Origin: Armillaria gallica
Taxonomy: Eukaryota; Basidiomycota; Agaricomycetes; Agaricales; Physalacriaceae
Reading direction: 5' to 3'
Length of the DNA: 64,000 nt
Assembly: GCA_037576215.1 (NCBI GenBank)
Contig: JBANDB010000004.1
Span: forward strand, 4,960,001-5,024,000
Below are positions 48,518 through 62,699 of the stretch, piece after piece. The position numbers were made by a program, and so were the translations under genes. The notes under the pieces were generated by a model that was not told the DNA's origin, ran no database searches, and saw only the letters and a list, made by a program, of their open reading frames with translations. The stretch's first letter is position 1. Each line of letters opens with the position of its first letter.

Positions 48518-51093
48518 ACGGCTTTCTTTCTCGCCCGCAGTCGTCCTCGGCCATCAAGATTGTGAATCCCAACACCCAGGACGAACGCAGACCTCAGTCA
48601 CGCAAGGGTCAGTCTGTTCATCGTTGAACTGGGCGCCCACTGACCTATTCATCCTAGATTCGGTGCAACGACAATGTAGGAATATCATGATTTACGGGTA
48701 GGCATCATTACTGCTGTTCTACGGCTGTTCTTACCCTATGCAGCTCTTGCAAATACCAAGACAAAGGCTGCATGTATTACCATCCACCTGTGAGCGACCT
48801 GGTTGCTTTATTGATTGGATTATTTACCTCTGGTAGTCGCCGGACACGCCCAAGACTATGTACGTATCATTGTTCCTAGTGGTACAGCTGCAGTTTACCT
48901 TTCAATCCAGTCCTCGGTCGGAGTCTGTTTCACTCACTGCACAGGCCGTTAATGCTCCCGTTCAAGTACCCAAGGCGGCTACTGCCTCTGCTCCAGTTCC
49001 TCAGACGACATCGTCGCCGTCGTTATCTGCTTTGGCCCAGTCATCTTTTTCGTCGTGAGTCATTCTTTCGTCTATTGTGCATATCTGACTTTGTCCAAGG
49101 CCCTCTCCCCGTCTCCCACTACAGACTGATCGTCAAGATTTCAAGCCTCAGAATTGAAACGATAAATACCCGTACAGCGGAGACCGGTTCAATTAGAGTC
49201 TAGGGAATGAGATGGAAGATGTACGAGGCTCATTTTCTCCCACTTTACTCTCGCTAATTCTCGTCCCAGCTTGATTTTCGGTTCTGGAAAATTGGCGGGT
49301 TTTCTTGCTATTTCGGTCCTCTTGGACATTTACATACGAGAATACAAAGTTTTTTTCTTCGCTGATTTCACCGTGCAATTGAATTACTACCTTTATATGA
49401 ACTCTATTCTTTCTACATTCATTTCTGCTCATTTCGACGGCCCTTCGTTCCTTCATCCTCTGACCTCAGGGAAGTACTTCAGACCCGGAGCGAAACTATA
49501 CGCGGTGCCCCTGCGCCTGGTCTGAGCTTACCAGAGGACCTGCAAGGATATCACACTCTCGTTCCCCTTGAATCCAGTGCTGCGAATGAGCGGCGGAAGT
49601 TTGGGAGCTGGTATTCCACTGTATACCGTGCCATCAACTCCACAGATGGCGCGCCGTATACCTTGCGAAGAGTGGAGAGTGCGTGCTTTATACCAGATGG
49701 CAGACTCCATTCTCATCGACATTCATAGATTATCGCCTGATGCATCAGTCCGCTTTCACCGCCATTGAGGCCTGGTCACGGATTCGACATCCGAACATTG
49801 TTCTTGTTCGTGAGGCATTCACAACACGCGCTTTTGGTGATAGCTCCCTTGTTGTGGCTTATGCATATCACGCTGGCGCGAAAACCCTCTACGACGCTCA
49901 CTTCAAACCACAACCCCCGACCGTCCAACCGTCCTTTCGTTCTCATATTCAACTTCAACCGACAGCGATCCCAGAGCGCACGATCTGGTCGTATATTGTT
50001 CAGATCGCTTCTGCCATCAAGAGGGTCCACGAAGCAGGGCTCGCAGTGCGAATGATCGATGTTTCCAAAATATTGGTCACAGGCAAGAACCGGTAATGAT
50101 AGGCCTTCCATCCGTTATCAATCACTTCTCATACTTTGTTTTCTAGCATTCGGATAAGCTCTTGCGGAATCGTAGATGTTCTGACGTACGACGCTCAGCA
50201 GGACATACATCTGTTGCAACTTGAAGATCTGTCCATGTTTGGTCGACTGATCATTGCTCTTTGTTGTACGAACGCCTCGGCTGCCTCTGGGGGTAACTTT
50301 CAGAAGAGTCTTGAGATAATGGCACAGGCATATAGTCCTGAAATCAAGAATGTGGCCTTGTTCCTGATCAGCAAGAATAATCCTCATCGGGTACGTGTTT
50401 GCTCATTAGGTCACGCGCCTCCGCCTCTGACCATGTAACAGAACATTGTCACTTTCTTTGATATCATCCATAGCAAAGTTGTTGCTGAGATGGATGATGC
50501 TCTGGAGCAAGTAACATCTAAAATGTTTTCTGTTTCGTTGCTTATCCGTTTTTGCAGAGCGACAGATCAACTCGAGAACGAGCTTATGGGTGAGCTGGAA
50601 AACGCGAGACTCGTGCGGTTGCTATGCAAGTTCGGTTTCATCAACGAACGACCGGAGTGAGTTTTGTTCTGAATACGTGGTGCTTGTCTCAACATTAACA
50701 GATTCGCTCGCGACCCTCGTTGGTCTGAAACTGGGGATCGCTACATCATCAAACTCTTCCGCGATTATGTATTTCACCAGCTTGATGAGAACGGCAATCC
50801 TGTTACCAATCTCTCGCATGTCTTGACTTGTTTGAACAAGGTGACTTGTCCTCGTCGTTCTGTACATATTTTGATACTCACAAAACTCTCTACACAGCTG
50901 GATGCTGGGTCGGAAGAGAAGCTCATGCTGATTGCTCCAGACGAACAGAGTTGCTTGGTCGTGAGTTACAAGGAGATAAAATCGTGCGTCGAGGCTGCTT
51001 TCAGGTATGTGCTACTGCGGCATGTCGTCTACCTGACTGACCTTGGGTTGCAGCGAGCTCGCCAGGGCTGGAAGCAGCGTCTACAGAGTGTGA
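48518..51093 (+). pseudogene. PAN3: PAN3 pseudogene, copy 2
   Basis: Colinear with the PAN3 gene at 36,883. The start codon is ACG here (48,518), a base is missing a few codons later in exon 1, and exon 6 has in-frame stops TGA at 49,155 and TAG at 49,194. Exon 7 is strongly altered. From the pseudokinase exons onward (about 49,790) the sequence is virtually the same as the intact gene, including the GC-donor intron. The zinc-finger exons (about 48,656-48,793) are still readable. An N-terminally truncated product cannot be excluded. Confidence 0.85.
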
Positions 51094-51836
51094 TACCTGA
51101 TGGATTTGGAATAAAATAGGCAGAATTAGAAAAAAGACTCGGAAAACAAATGAAATGAATGCTGACCAGGCCGGAAAACGCCTTGATGACCCTTGAACGG
51201 CATGAAAAGGAGCCAGGAAAGGAAATGTTCCTTCCTACTAAGGAAATTCATGCCGAAAAATTCAATGAAATCTGCTAGGTGCTCGAGTTCTGTCACGTGA
51301 TCACTAAATTTTTGGCACAGTGTATCTACTTTTACATGAAATGCTACTCGAAAAAAACGAGGGACCCCCTCCCAGAGAGATTCCCAAAATCCAAATGAAA
51401 AACCCCCTCGCCATCGAGCACCCTGCCACCGAGTCGACGTCGTACTGGCAATGTGCACGGCTGGACTCCACATGAGTACACAGTGGATAACCGAACAGAC
51501 AAGCAACACACCTTCAAATGGTCTCATCCTCTGCCACGCAAATGCAAACATTGAGGCCAATGCCGCTCGTTCCTTGGTGCTGCTTCCAAAACTCGTTACG
51601 CCTCGAATACCCCAAACCTTGGACGCTCTTGATACAAGTGTTATCGGAGACTGCCCTGCAAACTATTAGTCTACCGTCTGCAGCAAACAAACAAACACTT
51701 ACCCAAAATTCATAAACACCGTGCTAGTTGGTGGAAGGCGACGTGGGATGCTAGGGTGCCGAATTCGTCAGAACACCATCCCGGCGGAAAAGAAATTTCA
51801 ATACATACTGCAAACATCCTAACTCTCAACAACGCT

Positions 51837-52221
51837 TCACCGTAGAAATCCATAGACTTCGCCAGGACGCCTCAATGCGTAACGTTCGGGGACTGGACGT
51901 AGCGGGAGGGAATGACTTGACACAGGAGTGGGGGAAGAGACGCTCTCGGACATGGATGGAGAGATCGGATACGCGTTGATTGCAACTCCGCATCTCCCCA
52001 CATCGCCCATATCCTGGTTCCCCGGGAGCTGATACATCGCGTAACGGCGAAATTCGATACTCCCTCGAAGATAGGATAGGACGACATCGTAGATATTGGT
52101 CTGCACAATTCGTTAGCACTTTAACAATAATGAAAACAACACGGAATGCTTACCAGCACACCACCATGGGACTCGGCAATGCGGACACACATCAATCCCG
52201 GACTAAACCTCCCCGCGTCAG
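51837..52221 (-). CDS. C-terminal exons of the unrecognised gene, copy 2
   Basis: Same two exons as at 40,230-40,614, unchanged in translation. The adjoining exon-like array is repeated at about 52,227-53,167. Confidence 0.35.
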
Positions 52222-52226
52222 CTATA

Positions 52227-53167
52227 TCCTCGCTCGCCGGACGTCGATACGTCGTCTCGCAACAAAAGTCGTTCCCGTGATTGTTGAGGCCCTGTGATTG
52301 GCTTCGCTAGCTAGAGGGTGCTGGGCTACAAGACCTGTCAGTACTTCATTGCTCACCAAGGTACAAGTGAACACTCACCATACTTCAGCGGCCACACGGG
52401 AATCAAGACACGACAACCTCGGCCATGCGTTGCGTTCCCATCCCGCGCGCAATCTTTTCCTCCGCCCCTCCACTTCCGTCTCCAACCATCGCTCGCCGGA
52501 CGTCGATACATCGTCTCAGAGCAACATCCGCCGTTCCTGCCAATGTTGAGAACCTGTAATAGGTGTCGCTAGCTCGAGGGAACAGGGCTACAGAAGTCGT
52601 CAATACTTCATTGCTCGCGAAGTTAGAGGTGAACACTTACCATACTTCGCCGACGACACGGAACTCAACAGACACGACGATCTCGGCCATAAGCTCGCGC
52701 GATTGGACTCCAATCCCGCGCGCGCATCGTATCCATCTCGAATCAGGCGCTTCCCTGCTCGCCGGACTTCGATGCGTCGTCTCAGAACAAAATTCGCAGC
52801 TCCAGCAAATGCTGACCACCAGGACTCTATATCGGCGTCGTGCAGTGGCTTGAGGATGACACCGGAATGGTAGGAGACCGGGACTACAAAACTCATCAAC
52901 ACTTCATCACCCACGAAGATACAACTGAATACGCACCATCCTTCGCCAGCCACACGGGACTCGAGACACGATGACCTCGGCCATGAGCTAGAGTGTTCGG
53001 ATTCCCATCCCGCGCGTGCATCAAGCCATCACTCCCGTCCTCTTCCACTTCATATCCATCTCAATGGAGCTGCCTCCCTGCTCGCCGGACGTTCATACGT
53101 CGTGTCAGAGCAAAATTCGTCTCTGTCGAGGGTATACGCACGGCGTACGGCGGAACGTCAAGTGCTG
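52227..53167 (-). repeat. degenerate exon-like array, copy 2
   Basis: Counterpart of the array at 40,620-41,560; the block spacing and all translated open frames are identical. Confidence 0.65.
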
Positions 53168-56100
53168 GGTGCCGAGGTGGGGGTGGGGAGTGTGCATGAG
53201 TCTTGTGCTTGAACGCGTGAGATCGATGCGGACGCGCGTGATCGATCGTATGCGCGGAGAGGATGCACACCCACTCCAGCATCTCCGCATGCCTTCCTCA
53301 CCACAGGAACTCCATCCCTCCCTTTATGCCATCTCCTCTCCAGGATCCCACCGTTCTTCGTCACCTATACGAGATAGCGGACCACTGTGAGGGACGGGGC
53401 AAGCGTTGAACGTTGAAAGATGGCGTGGACGTATCTTGAGGATGGCGGTGAGTCGGCGGTGAGGTGTCGACAAAGGATAAGGATAAAGCTGCAAAAACAT
53501 TAATGTCAGTTCTATCTGTACGTACATCGGACAGACTCGATTGAATTCACTTACATGCTACTCATCCTCGCGGCCCATCACATACAAAAACGTCATTGGG
53601 GATTACTGGCCTCGGGGCCTCCAGCTCGGGAAACTAGGTCTTGACCAACGCGAGAAACAACCTTAAAAATCGAAGCAAATGTAAGGAAAATTACAGCTAA
53701 CATGAACGGCCAAAATAACTTACAAAATAACAGAATAAATCAACTCGGATGTCCATATATTTACTGCTGACGTAGAGATAGAACATCCAATGTCGGAAGA
53801 GAATAAAAGGAGTTTGACGACGCGGCACAGTCGACAGATGGTAGAGAAGGGAAGAGCCTGCCAAACATCGCGTCGCAGCCAAACATTCCTTTTACGGAAC
53901 TCACCGCCTACCACGTCTACAATCCCACATCGACGCGCTCCGAAGAGCACGCGACGCGACGCAGACATGACAAGGGGATACATGGCAAGCAATAGCAACG
54001 GTGGATGATGAATAACACCAACATAATAAAGGCAGAGAGGTGGGAAGGGGGAACACACACCTATTCATTTTCCGAAGCTTATATATTCCTCCAGGTCCTT
54101 CCTCGGCCCGAAAAATTTAACGAATCATGCAAGTTCGGATATTCCGATGTCTCGCCATTGCATGCTATAAGTTTCCCTAGCAATCGGACCAGGTTCGCTC
54201 CGGCAAAACTCGTAATTACCCTGTATTTCATTCCTCTTGTCAGTGCCTGGATGTTCTCCAATGACAACGGAAGGCTCGTGCGAGCATTCCTCTGCCATTG
54301 GATATTATCTAGGCATTGTGTTCTGAATATATTTTCTGTTCTGAAGCAAGCTATTCTCACCTGGAATCAAATCTTCAAAATTCAACCTTTTTCATGGCAC
54401 TGCAAGACCTTTGGCCTCAAATAGCCACTCACGTAAATCATATTTCAACTTGTGTGATCCTACCCTGATCTCAGGGTATTAATTTCGCAAGTTTACGTGG
54501 CCTGAACTCATCCATTTCCTTGTGTTTTCTCAATTCTCAGATATTAAGTTTATCTCAGGTGGTTTCAAAGTGGTCTAGTAACTTAGGTTCCTCAGCAGCA
54601 TACTCAGAGTACTCAGAGAGAACAAATGCACAACTCAGTCAGTAAGGTATCCATTCATGGGACCCTGCAATGGCATGCAAGGTCAGGGTAAGTTCAATAT
54701 ATTAAACTGACATTTAAATTTTAGGCTGCTCGTTCTTGCGGTACAAGCACTGAGAACCCGCATGTATCTTCCGGGAGAAGTACCTTGCCAACGAGCTTCT
54801 AGGTGATGTAAGACTAGACTTGCCCGAGTCGGAAGAGAATACGGTGGCATCAAGGGTCGATTGCATGAAGATATGTCAGCTATCTTCGCAAATTATAGCG
54901 TAAAATTCACTCACCATATGTGACACCATCAGAGGCTATGCCGTCCCTCATGCACAGTCATCTGCGGCGCACACAAAGTCAGTGCTAGCTGGTGACGACA
55001 AATGATGGGAAGATACCTTATGGAGTAATTGATGACAACCGCTAGGCCGTATCGAATTCCAAAGCCTCACGAGCCTGAGTTCCAAAAGAAAGGTGTAAGT
55101 GCCTGTCACTGTTTTCCAAAGATCGGAACCTTAGTATAGCCGAAGGGATGACGACCGCTCTATTGTCCTATTCGGTCTTCGTTTTGAGGTGCTGGGGAGT
55201 TTCAATCGTAAACCTGATTTCTCAATGGATCCAGATATGTGCGCAACAAGTTGGGATGTATTTTTCGCAGTGGTACATTAACATACAAAGCTAGATCATT
55301 CTTAGAACCTTGATATCTTGATAGGAAGACAGAAAACACGAACCAAGGCTACCTATTCCGAGGACAAGCAATGCTCTTCACATATTTCCTATTCGCAGAG
55401 TTCTTACGGTGCGTATCCTCACCGAAGCACTGTCTCGGGGTAACCGGAAATCCAATGAGCACTCCGGAGATTCCCTGACGACGAAGACCTAAGATAGTGT
55501 TTCATATTGGCTTTGCGAGCCTGGCTGCCATAGATCAGTAAACGAATATATGAATGTAATAAATTATTGTGTACCGATTGGAAAGATTTTCGGGGAGTAA
55601 TTCCACGTCCCTGGAAAGTCGGCATGATCAGAGCAGGCTAAAAAACCATCAGTATATGTCTATATTGCGAAGACATTGCAAAGATTTCAACTGGAATGTG
55701 TACAATACTCGTAAGTAGAAGTGCTTTATGAAAACAAATGAAAACCCCTTACATCTACAATGAAATCTTCCTTCATTTGAGAAATAGCGCTTCGAGCTCT
55801 AGTTGAGCTCTTGAATTTATTGCTATCCCGAGCGTCTCGTAGACTTGAGAAGGAGTCGAACATGTACCGTGGTGATGGTGTAAGTGAAAGAAGCAGCTTT
55901 GATCAGATGGCAAGTTCCGCCCAATCCGAAAGCGGCAGCAACCTCTCTTGACGACTTACCATCTACTCGATCATTATAATCTCGTCTCGATAGTCTAGAA
56001 TTGCTTTTCAAACTTCATATTCCATTTTCTCTGAGATCCTTACCATTCCAGAAACAATTTGTATCTACTTTACTGATTAAAATCACGAATTGACACGATT

Positions 56101-59100
56101 TTCTCTCTTTAGATTCATTCTGAATGGCCTATAATCAACGCTCAACTACTTGGGACCCTACGATACACGTCATTTAATTAAGGAGGGCCTTCGGACCGAG
56201 CCACCGACGTGTCGAGATCATGATGTACGAGGGCAGCCCTGAGTTTGGATAGGAGCAAAGTCCTTGGCTGGTGAGTTTTAGCTTTTCATGTGATTTCATA
56301 GGAGCAGAAACTGACGGAAATTATTTGTTTATGGCATAAAGGTGTTTCAGGGTTCTCTTCCCTTTTCAAAACACTGTCCTGCTTGAGTTATACCGACCCA
56401 AACCCGAAATCCGCGTGCCTGTGTGAGTATTTCAGTTGGTTTCTACACAATGTCGGCACTCACGGACGTTGATGGAACATAGAATCGTTACATCAGGATG
56501 GAAACATATTTCGTCGACCCTCCTTGCCTTCCCTGAACCCACCGAAGTGAAATAAGACTCCAGAACACATTTCTCGTAAGTTCTGAATATCTTCCAAGTT
56601 TCAATACGGCTAATACTTGGGCCCGGCTGCGCTTTCAGGGTCTTATCAAGACATCCCTGAGCCTCGTGTACCCCGAAGCAACCGTCTGAATCTTGGAAGT
56701 TTGTGGAATCCTCGATTATCCTCTCATTCTCTGCATGTCTCTTGCATTAACATCGACTTTATCCATTCGGATGAAGACCAGCAGCTGCGGGGGAGGGACG
56801 ACTACATCTCTGTAATGTTCGGGCTCTTGTTCGCGTGCGATATCGGAAGCAGTAAGTCCGCTGTCCAACGGGAAATTCATACATCCCTTCTGACTGGTTT
56901 CTCAAATTTCCGATTTTCAGAACGCTCGAAAATTTAAGACCGATCAGACCGTGCTCACCTCATCATTCCGTCGTCAAGTGACGTATTTCTGTTGGATCTA
57001 GACCCGTCGCGAATGGGTATTAATACGAGGACCTACCGACTTGATTTCTTCATTCCCTTCATTCCCTCATTCCCTCTCCTCCTTCCTCCTCTTCTCCCTC
57101 TCACTATCACACCCCCTTAAGCAGCTTCTGCTCACTGTCGAGAAACCTCTCTGCGAGGTCTGTCCCTTCGTTGAACGTCCTCGACGCGTCGATTTAATTT
57201 TCTAGTAGTTTGATGGTCCCGATCTCGTGATCGCCATCACCTGCCATTTTCGTTGATTTTATCTTTGACTCTAACAGCCATCGTGTGCTCGCTGTCAAGC
57301 TCGCTGATAGTTACGGTGAGGTCATCATCTTAACTAACCATATATATTTTTGTTCTAATATTTCTTAGGAGTGCTTTGACGATCTCTCGATTACCGCGGC
57401 ATTGAGCACTGAGCTCGACGCCTAATGTTATAGTAAGTGAAGCCATTGTCTTCAATAACTCAAGTAACTCACCAGTACTTTCTCTAGCTTTTCCTTTGGA
57501 TTCAATGGCTTTGAAACGACTTGTATTGGTGTGTTGCAAGAAGGTAAGCATTGTTCTTTTTTCATTGATTTCCAGCTAACGTTGTACTGTCATTTCAGGC
57601 GACGATACATAGTGCAATGTGGGCGACGACACAGCAGGACGACTCTTATGTTTACTGGACGTAGGGATCAAATAAAGGTGTGTGGCCGTCTTTCCTACCT
57701 CTTTCACGCTAACACACGATCCGATACACTAGAACATTACTCGTTCCGGTCGTGGACTGTCACCATTGTTTCCTTTCGATTGACCCATAGCGTCTCGCTG
57801 CTCGGAGGTAAGTACCGTGCTACCTATCCATTTCAAGCTAAGGTTTTACTTTTCTCAGGCGACAATCTACGGTACCATGTTGCAAGTTCTTTATTCGGTA
57901 CAACGCAGCGGGAAGAACCTTATGAGGGGATCGAATACAGGTGCGTGGCCGTGCTTTTTTACTTCTTTGTCTGCACATGCTCTAACACGCTATCCGGTTT
58001 TAGTATCTTTCTTGTTATGGCGTACTGCAACTTCCGCAAACGCTGAATGACGCCTCCCTGGCATTGAAACCAATACTGTGAGTGCTTACTATTCGAGTGC
58101 CCGTTCTTTTGACTAAGTTGTGATTCATATAGACTACACTTATTGGGCAATAGTCTACAATATATACAAGTTCGTACTATGCCCATTGTAAGCACGTTCC
58201 CCTGCAAGGTGCGCTGCTTTCATTTCTGGAGTCTGCGTTTACTAATAGGCCGTGTGTTTTGCTAGGGTTTTACCATGTCACGACCAGTGGGAGACTCGGC
58301 CTGCACCCTTGGGTTCGCTAGGCATGCTGCTGAACGAGGGTAGGACGAGATCCGCAGACTGCGAGACACGGTGAGCTCGTACTTTTTTTGCTTATGGTCC
58401 TCGTTCCTAACATTACCTAGATAACATTCAGTCCTCAAGCTTATTTGGCATTGCGCCGCGGAGCAACGGCTGCATGGGTAATTCAACGGTAAGCAGATGC
58501 TGTGGATTCGCTAGCTACCAGTTAACTAATCATCTATGCAGGTCTAATGTCGGCACTCGAATACTCTCGTTCACCGGGTGTCCGAGTTGTACATGGTAAA
58601 TCAGACGCTCTGTTCAAATTTAGGTAAAACCTGACACTTCGTATCAGGATCGACAGTGGACATGGCAAGTTTCCTCATGTATCGGACCTCGGCGGCAGGT
58701 CCTAGCTTGATCCTTGCCTCTCGCGCGCGCTAACGGGGGACGGATTGAATCGAGGATTTCCCTTCTTAGTGCGAAGCACGACAACGATGGCATGTAAAGG
58801 TCCCTGTAAGTGCCGATTATCCTGTTTCTCCTTCATTTCATTGATTTGTCTTGCTTGCTTAGAGACATAGGCCGTGTATTTACTATATATCCGGTACGCG
58901 TCCTTGCACTTGAACTTGATTCTGATACTAACTAATTACTCACTCTAGCTGCCGAAATGAATAATATATGCCTCGGTGTTCTGTAAGTGTTCGTGCCTAC
59001 TGATATCACTAAGGAGCTAACAACCAATTAGATGTTGACCATACCTCAGGTCGGAGTATCCGAGTAAGGACCTATGCGCAAGGCACAGATCTGAGATCAC

Positions 59101-59475
59101 CTGCGGAAAGTGAAGGTTCATTGCCTGGAAAGTGAAAGCCGAGACGACTTTACGTCGACTTGCAATTTTGAGGTAAGATACTCATTTTTCTGAGTCAAGA
59201 GGTGACTGACGTTTGCGTAGATTTGGGCGAGCCAAGTATTTTGTTGCAAAAAGATGATTATATTGATGCTACGGAGGATTACAAAGTAGACTAACAGTAG
59301 TTAGCTGTGAGCTCAAGACGGCCAGACCAACGTCAGGCGCAAGGTGCACGCTCTGATCCGGAGCGAGGTCTGACTAAGATGCTCATGACCCTTCAACCAC
59401 ACACCGCGAACAAGATCCTCCGCTCCCAAAACGACGCCTTTGCCTCGCCGCCGGCCATATCACTTTTGATTCCAG
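53168..59475. other. copy 2 of the stretch without clear gene
   Basis: Same content as 41,561-47,868: possible first exon at about 53.9-54.1 kb (minus), CT-rich tract at about 57.05 kb, and possible decayed membrane-protein gene at about 57.5-58.2 kb. No differences from copy 1 were noticed in translated frames. Confidence 0.5.
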
Positions 59476-59961
59476 CTACTTCGGATGGCCCAGTAACTCG
59501 AAATCGCAAGTCAGACTCTTGCGGCACGCAAATCGACGTCGATGGCTGGAAGGAGGCTCGGAGATGGAGGGACGACCACAGCAAATAGAGGAGGTGGATA
59601 GACGCCGAGGGCGGAAGGTCATAGAAGAAGGGAGGGACGGACGTCTGTGGCTGTGGAGGGAGGACGGACGGAGTCGATCGCAAGGCATAGGATGGACGTC
59701 TTTGGCTGCGAGGGAGTCGTCTTTGAGGGTCGTGGCCATGGAGGGAAATGTCTCAGTGGAGAGGAAGGGCCGACCTCTTTGGTGGTCTTTGAGCGTTTGA
59801 CGCGTCTTGAGATGGGCTCCGGAAGGGAAAATCGGGATTCGGAATGGTGTTGAAGAGTGTCGAGGGTTGTGGATTTGGCAGGGACATGTAGAGAAGGCCG
59901 CGGATGCACGACTTGGCGATGGCTCGAAGAAGGCGGCAGCATCGTTTGCGAGCTTGGACAT
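59476..59961 (-). other. chimeric open frame at the second repeat junction
   Basis: Identical to the frame at 47,869-48,354, formed at the junction of copies 2 and 3. Its exact repetition shows both junctions derive from a single breakpoint. Confidence 0.45.
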
Positions 59962-60124
59962 GAAGGCAGGAGTCAAGGAGTGGTCGGCCCCGGCTTAGGA
60001 TCTCATAACTGCGATAACCGCATGGGCTCGCGTAACATTGCCCGCCGCCGTCGACGCTTCTTGCTGACTGACCGCCAGTCGTGCTGCACAGCATTGCCGC
60101 GTCCAGTTTCTATTTCTCTCCGCA

Positions 60125-62699
60125 ACGGCTTTCTTTCTCGCCCGCAGTCGTCCTCGGCCATCAAGATTGTGAATCCCAACACCCAGGACGAACGCAGACC
60201 TCAGTCACGCAAGGGTCAGTCTGTTCATCGTTGAACTGGGCGCCCACTGACCTATTCATCCTAGATTCGGTGCAACGACAATGTAGGAATATCATGATTT
60301 ACGGGTAGGCATCATTACTGCTGTTCTACGGCTGTTCTTACCCTATGCAGCTCTTGCAAATACCAAGACAAAGGCTGCATGTATTACCATCCACCTGTGA
60401 GCGACCTGGTTGCTTTATTGATTGGATTATTTACCTCTGGTAGTCGCCGGACACGCCCAAGACTATGTACGTATCATTGTTCCTAGTGGTACAGCTGCAG
60501 TTTACCTTTCAATCCAGTCCTCGGTCGGAGTCTGTTTCACTCACTGCACAGGCCGTTAATGCTCCCGTTCAAGTACCCAAGGCGGCTACTGCCTCTGCTC
60601 CAGTTCCTCAGACGACATCGTCGCCGTCGTTATCTGCTTTGGCCCAGTCATCTTTTTCGTCGTGAGTCATTCTTTCGTCTATTGTGCATATCTGACTTTG
60701 TCCAAGGCCCTCTCCCCGTCTCCCACTACAGACTGATCGTCAAGATTTCAAGCCTCAGAATTGAAACGATAAATACCCGTACAGCGGAGACCGGTTCAAT
60801 TAGAGTCTAGGGAATGAGATGGAAGATGTACGAGGCTCATTTTCTCCCACTTTACTCTCGCTAATTCTCGTCCCAGCTTGATTTTCGGTTCTGGAAAATT
60901 GGCGGGTTTTCTTGCTATTTCGGTCCTCTTGGACATTTACATACGAGAATACAAAGTTTTTTTCTTCGCTGATTTCACCGTGCAATTGAATTACTACCTT
61001 TATATGAACTCTATTCTTTCTACATTCATTTCTGCTCATTTCGACGGCCCTTCGTTCCTTCATCCTCTGACCTCAGGGAAGTACTTCAGACCCGGAGCGA
61101 AACTATACGCGGTGCCCCTGCGCCTGGTCTGAGCTTACCAGAGGACCTGCAAGGATATCACACTCTCGTTCCCCTTGAATCCAGTGCTGCGAATGAGCGG
61201 CGGAAGTTTGGGAGCTGGTATTCCACTGTATACCGTGCCATCAACTCCACAGATGGCGCGCCGTATACCTTGCGAAGAGTGGAGAGTGCGTGCTTTATAC
61301 CAGATGGCAGACTCCATTCTCATCGACATTCATAGATTATCGCCTGATGCATCAGTCCGCTTTCACCGCCATTGAGGCCTGGTCACGGATTCGACATCCG
61401 AACATTGTTCTTGTTCGTGAGGCATTCACAACACGCGCTTTTGGTGATAGCTCCCTTGTTGTGGCTTATGCATATCACGCTGGCGCGAAAACCCTCTACG
61501 ACGCTCACTTCAAACCACAACCCCCGACCGTCCAACCGTCCTTTCGTTCTCATATTCAACTTCAACCGACAGCGATCCCAGAGCGCACGATCTGGTCGTA
61601 TATTGTTCAGATCGCTTCTGCCATCAAGAGGGTCCACGAAGCAGGGCTCGCAGTGCGAATGATCGATGTTTCCAAAATATTGGTCACAGGCAAGAACCGG
61701 TAATGATAGGCCTTCCATCCGTTATCAATCACTTCTCATACTTTGTTTTCTAGCATTCGGATAAGCTCTTGCGGAATCGTAGATGTTCTGACGTACGACG
61801 CTCAGCAGGACATACATCTGTTGCAACTTGAAGATCTGTCCATGTTTGGTCGACTGATCATTGCTCTTTGTTGTACGAACGCCTCGGCTGCCTCTGGGGT
61901 AACTTTCAGAAGAGTCTTGAGATAATGGCACAGGCATATAGTCCTGAAATCAAGAATGTGGCCTTGTTCCTGATCAGCAAGAATAATCCTCATCGGGTAC
62001 GTGTTTGCTCATTAGGTCACGCGCCTCCGCCTCTGACCATGTAACAGAACATTGTCACTTTCTTTGATATCATCCATAGCAAAGTTGTTGCTGAGATGGA
62101 TGATGCTCTGGAGCAAGTAACATCTAAAATGTTTTCTGTTTCGTTGCTTATCCGTTTTTGCAGAGCGACAGATCAACTCGAGAACGAGCTTATGGGTGAG
62201 CTGGAAAACGCGAGACTCGTGCGGTTGCTATGCAAGTTCGGTTTCATCAACGAACGACCGGAGTGAGTTTTGTTCTGAATACGTGGTGCTTGTCTCAACA
62301 TTAACAGATTCGCTCGCGACCCTCGTTGGTCTGAAACTGGGGATCGCTACATCATCAAACTCTTCCGCGATTATGTATTTCACCAGCTTGATGAGAACGG
62401 CAATCCTGTTACCAATCTCTCGCATGTCTTGACTTGTTTGAACAAGGTGACTTGTCCTCGTCGTTCTGTACATATTTTGATACTCACAAAACTCTCTACA
62501 CAGCTGGATGCTGGGTCGGAAGAGAAGCTCATGCTGATTGCTCCAGACGAACAGAGTTGCTTGGTCGTGAGTTACAAGGAGATAAAATCGTGCGTCGAGG
62601 CTGCTTTCAGGTATGTGCTACTGCGGCATGTCGTCTACCTGACTGACCTTGGGTTGCAGCGAGCTCGCCAGGGCTGGAAGCAGCGTCTACAGAGTGTGA
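60125..62699 (+). pseudogene. PAN3: PAN3 pseudogene, copy 3
   Basis: Same lesions as copy 2: ACG in place of ATG, missing base in exon 1, TGA at 60,762 and a following TAG. In addition one G is missing in the run at about 61,898, which shifts the frame in the pseudokinase domain. Otherwise identical to copy 2 as far as I could compare. Confidence 0.85.

Larger units (their letters stand above)
48322..59928. repeat. tandem repeat unit, copy 2 (about 11.6 kb)
   Basis: Second unit, joined directly to copy 1. Corresponding landmarks are offset from copy 1 by 11,610 bases at the PAN3 3' end (38,526 to 50,136) and by 11,607 bases beyond 39.8 kb, the change coming from shorter A and C runs. All long open frames of the 40-48 kb region recur unchanged at 51.5-59.9 kb. 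The PAN3 5' part is the diverged, inactive version. Confidence 0.9.

Noticed and set aside
48322..51100. Repeat-induced point mutation as the cause of PAN3 copy 2 divergence
   Set aside because: Changes relative to copy 1 include many transversions and indels and are not mainly C-to-T/G-to-A; the rest of the repeat is unmutated.
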